Of a stretch of 64,000 bases of DNA, positions 8,694 to 17,214 are shown in pieces. The position numbers were made by a program, and so were the translations under genes. The notes beneath the pieces were generated by a model, which was given only the letters and a program-made list of their open reading frames with translations, was not told the origin of the DNA and did no database searches. Numbering within the stretch: position 1 is the stretch's first letter; the number at the start of each line of letters is the position of its first letter. Source of the DNA: Agarilytica rhodophyticola (GTDB taxonomy: Bacteria; Pseudomonadota; Gammaproteobacteria; Pseudomonadales; Cellvibrionaceae); the NCBI RefSeq assembly GCF_002157225.2, contig NZ_CP020038.1, positions 6,716,991 through 6,780,990 of the forward strand. The letters run 5' to 3'.

Positions 8694-10001
8694 TTAAGAG
8701 AGAGAGACATCGTCTTGCCAGAAGTCTGGCTTTTGTTGTCTTTGGCCAAGTACCCATTCATATATATCTTTGGTTTTACTAGCCTTCCATTCCCAATTGT
8801 AGTATTTCGATGTAAATTTCTTTGCAGCAAAACCTAATTGCCTAGTCTTATCCTTATCATTAACTAAAGACTCAAGTGCTGCAATAAAAGATGAAACAAT
8901 TTCATCAAAATCTCCCATCGGAACTTTAATACCACAATCATCAGGTACTCGAAAAGAAGGGCCACCGTAGTCAACAACAACGCAAGGGGTCGCAGACATA
9001 GAGGCCATAGTCAATACGCCACCACCCTGCTCACGGATGGAAGGAAAAGCAAAAATGTCAGCATTGTACATATGCTCCCTTACTTGATCGACAGGTAAAG
9101 TACCAGTTAATTCTACAACATCTTCCAGCCCTAGTTCTTTAACTAATACTTTAAGCCGCTCATATTCCGGCCCGTCACCAACAATAGTTAATTTATGCTG
9201 CCTTAATATTTCACTTCTTTCGAAGCAGCGGATTAATACTTCAGGTTGCTTAAATGGCACTAGGCGACCAACAAACAATACTGTAGATTTTTTATCTGTA
9301 TTTTTGGGCCTATCGGGAAAATCTTTTAAATGAATCCCACCTTCAGAGAATTCAATAATACGTTCGCTGTTTTCAACAGGTATATCACTAACTGTATGAG
9401 TATATCCAGCAAGAATTGCTGATGCATACCGGTAGGTCGCTTTATAATAAGGTAAAAACGTATGAAGTTTACGGAGATAATTCATCCACTCTCCTTCTCG
9501 CTTCATTTCCCCCTTAAATTGTTCAGGCCATGGTAAACCGCCTAGCACAGGCCCAATAACAAAAGGAACAGGACTCCACTTGGCCATTGGGCTAGGAATT
9601 GTTGGCGACATTGGACTTGCTCGGTGCACCAAATCGAAACGCCCGGCTTTTAGATCGTTCTTGAAGTACTTCCACACACAATATTCAAAATATACATTAC
9701 CTGGATAACTCAAAGCCACCTGTAAGGTCATTGCTTTGTTAGGGTCACCTGTTAAAAATTGAGTAAGCTTATATAAAGGCCTAGCAATAGTTTCAGTATC
9801 AAAATAAACAACATCAGCTCCGTCTGGCAAGTAGGATTGGAGATTGGGTTTATTCCTGATGTGAGTCGCAAGGGTAATGTCGGCATGTTCCCGTAAAGCT
9901 GTATAATATTCAGCAACTAGAGCGGGTAAAGAATGCCATTGAGGATTACAATCTGTCGCCAGAAATAATACTTTAGGTGTATTTTCCATAATTCTTCTCA
10001 T
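8694..10001 (-). CDS. Glycosyltransferase family 4, with altered E-x7-E motif
   Basis: A 435-residue GT-B enzyme. The N-terminal half has 'FDLVHRASPMSPTIPS' and 'VIGPVLGGLPWPEQF'; the C-terminal half has 'VLFVGRLVPFKQPE' and 'IVGDGPEYERL'. The donor-binding E-x7-E motif reads 'EQGGGVLTM': the second Glu is Met. Its clear paralog at 27383-28687 has the standard 'EFGGGVVLE'. It may therefore have altered donor binding or reduced activity. It is the first gene of the operon leading to the HAD-UbiA, flippase and GT-C genes. A Met at residue 5 (base 9989), with GAGAAG just before it, is a plausible alternative start. Confidence 0.88.
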   Translation of the reverse strand: MRRIMENTPKVLFLATDCNPQWHSLPALVAEYYTALREHADITLATHIRNKPNLQSYLPDGADVVYFDTETIARPLYKLTQFLTGDPNKAMTLQVALSYPGNVYFEYCVWKYFKNDLKAGRFDLVHRASPMSPTIPSPMAKWSPVPFVIGPVLGGLPWPEQFKGEMKREGEWMNYLRKLHTFLPYYKATYRYASAILAGYTHTVSDIPVENSERIIEFSEGGIHLKDFPDRPKNTDKKSTVLFVGRLVPFKQPEVLIRCFERSEILRQHKLTIVGDGPEYERLKVLVKELGLEDVVELTGTLPVDQVREHMYNADIFAFPSIREQGGGVLTMASMSATPCVVVDYGGPSFRVPDDCGIKVPMGDFDEIVSSFIAALESLVNDKDKTRQLGFAAKKFTSKYYNWEWKASKTKDIYEWVLGQRQQKPDFWQDDVSLS

Positions 10002-10128
10002 TGAGCAATATTTCTCTCGAATAATGCTTTACTCAATTACATCCAATAGTGGGGGTTGATTATATAAAAAATTAGATAAGCAATATATAGAGGGCGCCTC
10101 TAATATTACCTAAAGCTTATCAAAGAGA

Positions 10129-10147
10129 TTAGAGCCTGTTAACACTA
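10129..10147 (+). repeat. Dispersed 19-bp repeat, copy 2
   Basis: TTAGAGCCTGTTAACACTA in the 245-bp gap between two minus-strand genes (8694-10001 and 10247-11386). It is a full-length match to the consensus and stays on the plus strand although the flanking genes are on the minus strand. Confidence 0.75.
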
Positions 10148-10246
10148 AGTGCTTACTAGGCGCTAAAGAGTACATCCATTGTATGCAGATATTATTGCAA
10201 ACAAAGGTCTGTATGCAATAGAGCTTACTTGAGTTTAATCGCAGCT

Positions 10247-11386
10247 CTAATAGAAGCAGCGATTAATAAGAGATTCCAAAGCATTCCTTATATCTTTGTC
10301 AGATAATTTAGCCATATCTCCATGACAAGGGACATTAATAATTCGACTATAAATATCTTTAGCTATCGGAGTATCAGCTAGGGGTCGATAGTAGCGTCCC
10401 GTTGGCAAAACCGAGTGTTTAAAATCTTGCAACGGTAGTGGAGCTAAAAATGGAACACTCGCTGGTACACCAGGGTGCTCAACAGCGTTAGCCAGAATAT
10501 CTAAACCAACATTATCACCAATATCTACAATGCGATTGTATTGTTCTAAGTAATCGTGATCTAGTTTTTGCATTTGCTGCATGCGAGCAAGACTAAAAGC
10601 ACAAGCGACATCTGAAATTTTACCATTGATAGCTCTTCGGTTTATCTCATGCCCCATAGTGTGACCAAAATTAATAAGACTGCGGAATAACTCTTCGTGT
10701 TCAGCAGCAACGATTGCACAGCCACCTTCGCCAAACCCCCAAGGTTTGGTATGGTGAAAGCTAATACATTCATTCGCTCCATGAAGATGAGAACCGAATG
10801 CCAATGCAGAATCGACACAAACAATTTTTCCATGAGTGGCTGCATAGCGGTAGTACTCTGTCAGATCCGCTTCTTGGCCAAAAGTATTGGTAACAACAAG
10901 ACCATCAAAATTTTTGGGATCGAGTTTTTTCAAATCTAACAGTGCATTTTTATCACAGTCTATTATCTCTGCATCCTGCAAAGAGCCTTGGATCGAACTG
11001 TAAAAACCAAATGAAGATGTGACCCAGCGTAATTTCTTACCAGCAAGTGTCTCGTGCATATTAATAAGTGCATGCATAGCAGCAGAACCGCTGGCGCACA
11101 TGACAACTCGCAAGTCGTCATCGAGCAATAACCTTTCAGCTATTTCATTTTCAAGACGTCTGGAGAGTGGGCCGAAATTAGTCCAATGATTTGCTTTTTG
11201 GCTTTCTTCAAGGAAAGATGCGACTATGCTCATATCGACTTGTTTATCTTCGACATAGCGAATATTCTCACCATCTGAACGAGTCACAGCACCCGGTATA
11301 GCGATACCTTGTGCTACAACACCTTGTTTATCAGTAAATCTATGATCCGTCCCTACTAGCGTCAATTTAGCAGCCATATTGCCCAT
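10247..11386 (-). CDS. DegT/DnrJ/EryC1/StrS-family PLP enzyme (sugar aminotransferase-like)
   Basis: A 379-residue protein of the fold-type I aminotransferase family found in amino-sugar pathways. 'NHWTNFGPLSRRLE' (about 67-80) is the N-terminal substrate/PLP region, 'CASGSAAMHAL' (97-107) holds the phosphate-binding turn, 'CVDSALAFGS' (190-199) carries the PLP-ring aspartate, and 'HHTKPWGFGEGG' contains the expected Schiff-base lysine K214. Typical members convert a 3- or 4-keto NDP-sugar to an amino sugar. No matching dehydratase is in the window, so the substrate is open. A second start at Met4 (base 11377) has better spacing from the GGGGA ribosome site. Confidence 0.85.
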   Translation of the reverse strand: MGNMAAKLTLVGTDHRFTDKQGVVAQGIAIPGAVTRSDGENIRYVEDKQVDMSIVASFLEESQKANHWTNFGPLSRRLENEIAERLLLDDDLRVVMCASGSAAMHALINMHETLAGKKLRWVTSSFGFYSSIQGSLQDAEIIDCDKNALLDLKKLDPKNFDGLVVTNTFGQEADLTEYYRYAATHGKIVCVDSALAFGSHLHGANECISFHHTKPWGFGEGGCAIVAAEHEELFRSLINFGHTMGHEINRRAINGKISDVACAFSLARMQQMQKLDHDYLEQYNRIVDIGDNVGLDILANAVEHPGVPASVPFLAPLPLQDFKHSVLPTGRYYRPLADTPIAKDIYSRIINVPCHGDMAKLSDKDIRNALESLINRCFY

Positions 11387-11816
11387 TCCCCACTACCTGT
11401 TCTTTTATAGATGATTTTATTTTTATATAAAACCTAAAAGTTAGAGAGCAACATGCATTCCAATAATTTGATTATAAGCTTCTTTCTACAGCTAATTTAT
11501 TTAAATGGTGCATATTTCATCAATATTATCGATTAAAACGATGTGTCGTCAAAATTATCCATGTGGATAGCCGCAAAAATAGACGCCAAAAAGGTTCTAA
11601 CGAGACCTCTCTTTTTATTATTTTAGTTTTAACGTAAAGCATTCCGACACAAGATTATATCGATGTGATTGAATGCCCAGATGTAAATAAATCTCCTACA
11701 TGGCTATGCAAAATCGCTATATACAAAATTGCAGATACAATTGACCACCATTGTCACCCCCGCTACTATCCCATTTCTGAAAATATGGATATCGATATCA
11801 AGGCTACACTTAACAT
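11387..11816. other. 430-bp noncoding gap between divergent genes
   Basis: This A+T-rich gap lies between the start of the aminotransferase gene and the start of a plus-strand membrane-protein gene. It must carry divergent promoters. I see no strong inverted repeat or convincing promoter pair, and the one short open frame here has no credible composition. Confidence 0.5.
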
Positions 11817-12416
11817 ATGCAGGACTTTTTCGAAAAAATAGAATGGTCACCAGGTATAGGCGATCCCACTTTCATGGGGTGGTTTACAGTACTTGCTTAT
11901 TTTGTTTGCGCCTATAAAAGTTTTTCTGTTGTTAAATTTAGTGATCGCATATTTCATCCGCCGATGGTACGTCAACAACGCTTATGGTTGGTTATTACGT
12001 GCGTAATGGTAGCGTTGGGAATAAATAAGCAATTAGACCTACAGTCTTTTTTTACAGCAACTGCGCGTTATATGGCCTTTGAACAAGGTTGGTACGAGAA
12101 TAGACGAGCCATGCAGGAGCTGTTTATATCAGTTGTTGCCATTACCGGCTTTATTATGATGTTGGCACTCATTGTTCTATACATCAAAGTCATTCGTGTG
12201 CATATTTTTGCTATTGTTGGTGTATGCATATTGATAGTTTTTATTCTTTCTAGAGCTACTTCCTTTCACCATGTCGATATTATATTAGGTATGCAGTTTA
12301 TGGGTATTCACATGAACTGGATACTTGAGTTGTCAGGCTTAGGATTAATTTTTCATAACGCAAGAAAATTACTTTGGCAAAAGCGACCACTAATAGATAT
12401 TAATCAATTACAATAG
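11817..12416 (+). CDS. Conserved-looking membrane protein of unknown function, five hydrophobic segments
   Basis: A 199-residue protein I do not recognise. It has about five hydrophobic segments: near residues 18-33, 55-70, 100-122, 130-148 and 160-175. Basic loops such as 'RIFHPPMVRQQR' probably face the cytoplasm. It lies 32 bp upstream of a membrane GT2 gene and is probably co-transcribed with it and with the rhamnosyltransferase-like gene after that. The context suggests an accessory membrane protein for exopolysaccharide synthesis; this is inference only. Confidence 0.65.
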   Translation: MQDFFEKIEWSPGIGDPTFMGWFTVLAYFVCAYKSFSVVKFSDRIFHPPMVRQQRLWLVITCVMVALGINKQLDLQSFFTATARYMAFEQGWYENRRAMQELFISVVAITGFIMMLALIVLYIKVIRVHIFAIVGVCILIVFILSRATSFHHVDIILGMQFMGIHMNWILELSGLGLIFHNARKLLWQKRPLIDINQLQ

Positions 12417-12448
12417 CACCAAAGCTTATCAACGGACTTATTCGCTCT

Positions 12449-13630
12449 ATGCTTGATACTATTATTACCATCGCACTGATCATATTAGCATTGCCTGTGA
12501 GTATGTTTGTACTCGAGTGTTTACTAGGTTTGTTTAATACACCCGCAGCCAAAGAAGTGCAGTTACCCGATAATTTAAAAAACACACTCTTAATGCCTGC
12601 TCATAATGAGGCAGAAATTATCGCCCATACTTTAGAGAATTTAAAAAAGCACATTGGCATTAATGATACATTAGTCGTCATTGCTGACAACTGTCAGGAT
12701 AATACCGCCGATATCGTACGCCAACATGGTTTTATCGCTCTCGAACGTCATCATGAAACAGAACGTGGAAAAGGCTATGCACTCGCCTATGGCATGGACT
12801 ATTTGCACCAACAAGATCAACAGCCAGATATCGTGACAATTGTTGATGCTGACTGTCTTTTGGATGCAAACGCTTTGCATTTACTCAAACAGAACGTTCA
12901 CCAGCGTGGCCGTCCCGTGCAAGCATGCTATTTAATGAAAAGCGGCAGTGTTAACCGTATTGCGGTTAAAGTATCAGAATTTGCCTTTATGGTGAAAAAC
13001 AAAATCCGCTTACGAGGTTTATCCCGTTTGGGTATGCCTGTTCCACTCACTGGAACAGGAATGGCCTTTCCCTGGGATGCAATAGCCAGTGCAAAGCTTG
13101 CTACTGGAGATATAGTAGAAGATATGCGCCTTGGTGTAGAGCTAGCAGAAAATGGTATGGGTGCTACCTATTGTGATGAGGCACTGGTATACAGCTACTT
13201 TCCAAGCAGTGAAAAAGCAGAACAGACTCAACGAGAGCGCTGGGAGCATGGCCATTTAAGCACACTCAAACAATTTGCCCCTCGTCTCTTTAAGCGCGCT
13301 ATTACCAAGCCTAGTATTGAAGCATTAGGCATGATGATGGATTTAATCATTCCTCCCTTATCTTTATTGGTGATGATAATTGCTGCAGCTTGGTTATTAA
13401 TTTCTGTATTTAGCCTAATGTCTAACAACTGGATTTACTTCAGTACAATAAATATTTATTTAATGTCGCTCTTGGTAACTGTCTTTTTAACATGGTTGCT
13501 ATATGGCAGATCAATTTTGAGCGCTAAGGAAATGCTTCATATACCTATTTATATTTTTTCCAAAATAGCTATTTATATTGGCTATATTGTGCGCAAGCAA
13601 ACGAAGTGGATAAGAACAGACAGAAACTAA
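12449..13630 (+). CDS. Membrane-bound family 2 glycosyltransferase, processive-type motifs
   Basis: A 393-residue protein with a hydrophobic N-terminus, a GT-A domain and three or four C-terminal membrane helices (about 290-385). Motifs: 'MPAHNEAEIIAHTL', 'IADNCQDNTADI', the metal-binding 'DADCLLDANAL', an acceptor-site 'EDMRLGVELAENG' (the ED of the D,D,D,QxxRW set) and 'QRERWEHGH', the Q-x-x-R-W element of cellulose/chitin/hyaluronan synthase-type enzymes. It adds sugars at the cytoplasmic face of the inner membrane, possibly processively. It stands between the unknown membrane protein and a WbbL-like GT2. Confidence 0.87.
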   Translation: MLDTIITIALIILALPVSMFVLECLLGLFNTPAAKEVQLPDNLKNTLLMPAHNEAEIIAHTLENLKKHIGINDTLVVIADNCQDNTADIVRQHGFIALERHHETERGKGYALAYGMDYLHQQDQQPDIVTIVDADCLLDANALHLLKQNVHQRGRPVQACYLMKSGSVNRIAVKVSEFAFMVKNKIRLRGLSRLGMPVPLTGTGMAFPWDAIASAKLATGDIVEDMRLGVELAENGMGATYCDEALVYSYFPSSEKAEQTQRERWEHGHLSTLKQFAPRLFKRAITKPSIEALGMMMDLIIPPLSLLVMIIAAAWLLISVFSLMSNNWIYFSTINIYLMSLLVTVFLTWLLYGRSILSAKEMLHIPIYIFSKIAIYIGYIVRKQTKWIRTDRN

Positions 13631-13656
13631 TATGAGCATGCCTTAAGGAGGATCGC

Positions 13657-14622
13657 GTGAAAATTGCAGTTTCAATATTAAATTACAGAACACCAGAGCT
13701 TACAATAGATGCTATAAAAGCTACTATTACTGCACTAGAATACAGAGAAAAAAATGACTGGCGAATTTTGGTGGTAGACAACGACTCTCAAGACGGTAGT
13801 GAAGAGCAATTACAAAAGGTTGTCGAAGAAAATAAAAATACAGCAGGATGGCAAAATATCGAAGTTTTGCAAACAGGTCACAATGGCGGTTTCGGTGCTG
13901 GGAATAATTATGCAATACAATACGCAAGGGAAAAATTTGCACAATTAGAATATGTCTATGTACTCAACTCTGATGCCTTTCCTGACCAAGATGCAATTAA
14001 AGTGCTAATCGACTTTCTAGATCAGAACACTCACTATGGTTTTGCAGGTAGCTATATCTATGGCACAGACGGGACACCACATGAAACAGCCTTCCGTTTT
14101 CCAAGCCCTTTAGGTGAGTTCGAAGGCGCTGTTCGTTTTGGGCCGATAAGTAAGTTATTAAAAAAATACCAAGTTCCTCTAGGCTTGCTCAGTACAAGCT
14201 GTGACGTTGACTGGCTTGCGGGAGCCAGTATGTTAATGCGGATCAAAACACTAGAAGAAGTTGGTGTTTTTGATGAAACTTTTTTTCTTTACTTTGAAGA
14301 GACAGATCTATGCTTGCGTGCTCAACGCAAAGGTTGGCCGGTACGTTATATTCTGGAAAGTAAGGTCGCACATATAGGTTCGGCGTCAACCGGCATGAAA
14401 AAATGGGATCGCATTCCCGCTTATTGGCTGGATTCCAGGCGCCACTATTTCAAAAAAAATCATGGCAGCCTCCAATTTGCACTAGCGACATTCCTACGAA
14501 CTATTGGAAGCACACTCTATAATTTAAGGTGTGTGATAGAGAAAAAAGAGAATACAGAGCCAAGTCGCTTTATTCGAGATATGTTAAAACACGCCTTAGC
14601 TTCAACAAGCTCTAAGTCTTAA
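13657..14622 (+). CDS. Rhamnosyltransferase-like glycosyltransferase family 2
   Basis: A 321-residue soluble GT2 of the WbbL/rhamnosyltransferase type. It has 'SILNYRTPELTIDAI', 'VVDNDSQDGSEE', 'GHNGGFGAGNN' (the G-G-x-G-x-G-N signature of this group), 'VLNSDAFP' for metal/nucleotide binding, 'DWLAGASMLMR' and 'FFLYFEETDLCLRA'. The start is GTG at 13657, fixed by an excellent AAGGAGG ribosome site ending at 13651. It follows the membrane GT2 with a 26-bp gap. It probably adds a deoxyhexose to the repeat unit; the sugar identity is inferred from family resemblance only. Confidence 0.88.
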   Translation: MKIAVSILNYRTPELTIDAIKATITALEYREKNDWRILVVDNDSQDGSEEQLQKVVEENKNTAGWQNIEVLQTGHNGGFGAGNNYAIQYAREKFAQLEYVYVLNSDAFPDQDAIKVLIDFLDQNTHYGFAGSYIYGTDGTPHETAFRFPSPLGEFEGAVRFGPISKLLKKYQVPLGLLSTSCDVDWLAGASMLMRIKTLEEVGVFDETFFLYFEETDLCLRAQRKGWPVRYILESKVAHIGSASTGMKKWDRIPAYWLDSRRHYFKKNHGSLQFALATFLRTIGSTLYNLRCVIEKKENTEPSRFIRDMLKHALASTSSKS

Positions 14623-14632
14623 ACTGTCCTTA

Positions 14633-15691
14633 TTATCTCGATTTAAGCGCAATAACTTTTTGCGCCAAATGCAAACCGCAAACTGAAACAAAGAGGTCAA
14701 CTAAAAAAGCTTTATGACCAAAGCCTTTATTACTTTTTTTTCTGTAAGCCCCTTTAAAAATTAGAGAGATATAACGGCTCAAACGCGTCCAAATAGGATT
14801 ATCATCATATACATCGCCACGCAGACGATACATGGCTGAACGCTGCTCGGTAAATTGTATGTATTGGTTTAGACGGTCAGAATGCTCACTCATTTTGCCG
14901 ACAATATTATTTTTAAACGTTTGTGCAATATCGAATAGCTCTTTAGCCTGATCGATATAAATACGTGGTGATTTGCCAAGAAAACCTGAAGTAGTCGCTG
15001 TTTTACTGTCAACCAGACCAGCGTCACTTGTTGCCGACTCGTGGCGTCTAAATTTAACAAGTGCATCGTCTAAGCTAACAATGCTGCCATTAAAACCTGC
15101 CAAAAATCGAAATTGTGTATCATAATTTTCCGCAATATGCTGTAGAGGCAAAAAGCCTTGACGAAAAATCCACGCAAAATCATGATATATTTTTGCATCA
15201 AATAACATCTGATGACCTAAGCCGTAGGTCATTTCAGCACTTGAAGGAAAAATAGTTTTACCAATTTCAATTTCATGTACTTCTGGAATATGATACCCGA
15301 GTGCTTCTAGTTTTCCATTGACAACTTCACTGCGATGCATCACCAATTTCACATCTGAGCTGTCGAAATGCTTAACACACTTTTCTAGTTTATCTGCCGC
15401 CCAGATATCATCTTGATCACAATAAGCAATTAATTCACCAGAGGTATTTTCGAATGCCTTCGCAAAATTATCGATAATACCTAACTGATTGGTATTACGA
15501 ATAATCCTTACTTTAAAAGGTGCATTACGAGAAAATGTTTCAATAATATTAAGTGTCTCGTCAGTAGAGTTATCGTCACTGACAACTAACTCGTAAGGTA
15601 AGTAGCTTTGCTTAGCAATACTATCTAGTAGCTCTCCCAAATATTTGGCTCCGTTGTAGGTTGCAAGGGCAACTGAGATTTTTTTATCCAT
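14633..15691 (-). CDS. Glycosyltransferase family 2 (352 aa)
   Basis: The GT-A domain starts at once with 'ISVALATYNGAKYLGELLDS', then 'VVSDDNSTDETL' and the D-x-D-type 'AYCDQDDIWAADKL'. This 'CDQDD.W' form is common in GT2 enzymes of O-antigen clusters. A longer frame begins ten codons upstream, but Met at 15691 is preceded by GAGGAA at good spacing and starts right at the fold. The C-terminal 80 residues are basic and amphipathic and may touch the membrane. It is convergent with the rhamnosyltransferase-like gene (10 bp apart). Donor and acceptor are unknown. Confidence 0.87.
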   Translation of the reverse strand: MDKKISVALATYNGAKYLGELLDSIAKQSYLPYELVVSDDNSTDETLNIIETFSRNAPFKVRIIRNTNQLGIIDNFAKAFENTSGELIAYCDQDDIWAADKLEKCVKHFDSSDVKLVMHRSEVVNGKLEALGYHIPEVHEIEIGKTIFPSSAEMTYGLGHQMLFDAKIYHDFAWIFRQGFLPLQHIAENYDTQFRFLAGFNGSIVSLDDALVKFRRHESATSDAGLVDSKTATTSGFLGKSPRIYIDQAKELFDIAQTFKNNIVGKMSEHSDRLNQYIQFTEQRSAMYRLRGDVYDDNPIWTRLSRYISLIFKGAYRKKSNKGFGHKAFLVDLFVSVCGLHLAQKVIALKSR

Positions 15692-15924
15692 AAGTTCCTC
15701 TGTTTGAGAGATATTAAACACACATTAGCACACGACAACCAGTATATATGAGTGCAGGTATTACTATATTAAGTCCTATTCAACACAAAGAAAATATTTT
15801 AAAACTATCTTTTCATACGACTTGGCTCACCTATTGCAAATCCGTATACTTCTCGACAATTTTAAGGATTTGATTAAAAGCATGCTCAATAGTACAAATC
15901 TAGGGTCAACAGGATATTTAAAGT

Positions 15925-17097
15925 ATGCCAAATGAACGCCAATTAAAAATTGCGTATTTATGTGAGACTAGCCCACTTGTCACTTGGGCACACTCAGGTG
16001 GAAATACCAGGATATACAACACACTGAAACAACACGCTGGTGATGTTACCATCATAGATAGTGGTTGGGGCGGGTTGGACTTTCTTCGTAAAGCCGTCGA
16101 ATGTCTGCCTTTGAGTATAAAAATGCGCCTGCGTTTTCGTTTGCACCTTTTTTTGTCACGCTTTATTTCTCGCCATGTCAGCAAGCAGCTGAAAAAGGAA
16201 AAATACGATGTTTTGTTTTGCTCATACAGTTTTTTCTGTCTAGCAAACCTTAAGCTGCCCTATCCTCTACTCACTGTTTTTACATCGGACGCAACTTATA
16301 CAGCATATAAAAACTCCAAGGTCGGGCAGGCCTTCGGATCGTACTTTTCTCTCTCACGATTACTCGACCCTATCATCTTAAAGGCGGAGAAAAAGGTCTA
16401 CGGAGCAACAGACCTAATGCTCTGGCCATCTAAATGGATCAAAGATAGTGCAGATAAATTGTACAGCCTCAACGATGAGCAATCGCGGCTTGTTCATTGG
16501 GGAGCCAATATTAACCCTCCCAAGCCAGAAGAATTAATGCTCGACAATCCTATCGGGGATGAGGTTCGCCTGTTACTGGTCGGCCGCGACTGGTTTCCTA
16601 AGGGTGGCCCGGTGGTTTATGAAGTACTGAAAGAACTGATCAAGCGAGGAGTAAATGCTCACCTTACAGTTGTCGGATGTGTGCCTCCCGACTTTCATAC
16701 CCATGAAAAAATGACCATACACCCCCAACTCGATAAAAATGACCCAGAGCAATACAAAACCTTTACATCCTTGTATAAAACCTCTCACTTCTTTGTAATG
16801 CCGTCGTACGAAGCATATGGCTTCGCATTCTGTGAGGCTGGCGCCTATGGTTTGCCGGCACTATGCCTGCAGGTAGGTGGCGTGCCTGTCACCGATGGCG
16901 TTAATGGCCACGCACTTGCCGATGGCGCTCAACCCTCTGACTTCGTAGAAAAAATTATGGACTACATGGACTCAGCAGATAAGTACAAAAATCTGCGTAC
17001 TAGCACCAGGCGCTACTACGAAGAACACCTGCACTGGGATGCTTGGGGTCAAAAAGCCACTGAGCTAATTACCTCAAAATTGGTGACAGCAAGCTAA
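15925..17097 (+). CDS. Glycosyltransferase family 4 (390 aa)
   Basis: A GT-B fold protein. The N-terminal domain begins 'IAYLCETSPLVTWAHSGGNTRIY' in outline, with the glycine-rich turn that faces the acceptor. The C-terminal domain has 'LLLVGRDWFPKGG' and the E-x7-E motif 'EAYGFAFCE' followed by 'GLPALCLQVGGVP', which bind the donor sugar nucleotide. Both Glu residues are kept. It stands alone on the plus strand, 117 bp before the acyltransferase/GMC pair, so its operon membership is uncertain. It takes part in polysaccharide assembly by context. Confidence 0.87.
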   Translation: MPNERQLKIAYLCETSPLVTWAHSGGNTRIYNTLKQHAGDVTIIDSGWGGLDFLRKAVECLPLSIKMRLRFRLHLFLSRFISRHVSKQLKKEKYDVLFCSYSFFCLANLKLPYPLLTVFTSDATYTAYKNSKVGQAFGSYFSLSRLLDPIILKAEKKVYGATDLMLWPSKWIKDSADKLYSLNDEQSRLVHWGANINPPKPEELMLDNPIGDEVRLLLVGRDWFPKGGPVVYEVLKELIKRGVNAHLTVVGCVPPDFHTHEKMTIHPQLDKNDPEQYKTFTSLYKTSHFFVMPSYEAYGFAFCEAGAYGLPALCLQVGGVPVTDGVNGHALADGAQPSDFVEKIMDYMDSADKYKNLRTSTRRYYEEHLHWDAWGQKATELITSKLVTAS

Positions 17098-17214
17098 CAC
17101 CGGTCAATAGTATACTTCAAGGATCAGCACTTATGCTCTTAGCTCACCAAGCGGCTTGTGCTATAGAAATTAGACAAAGTATTCCATTATGAATTTAATT
17201 GTAGGATTTTATCT

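Noticed and set aside
11729-11917. 62-codon frame before the unknown membrane protein
   Set aside because: Overlaps the better-supported membrane gene in another frame and has no domain-like features.
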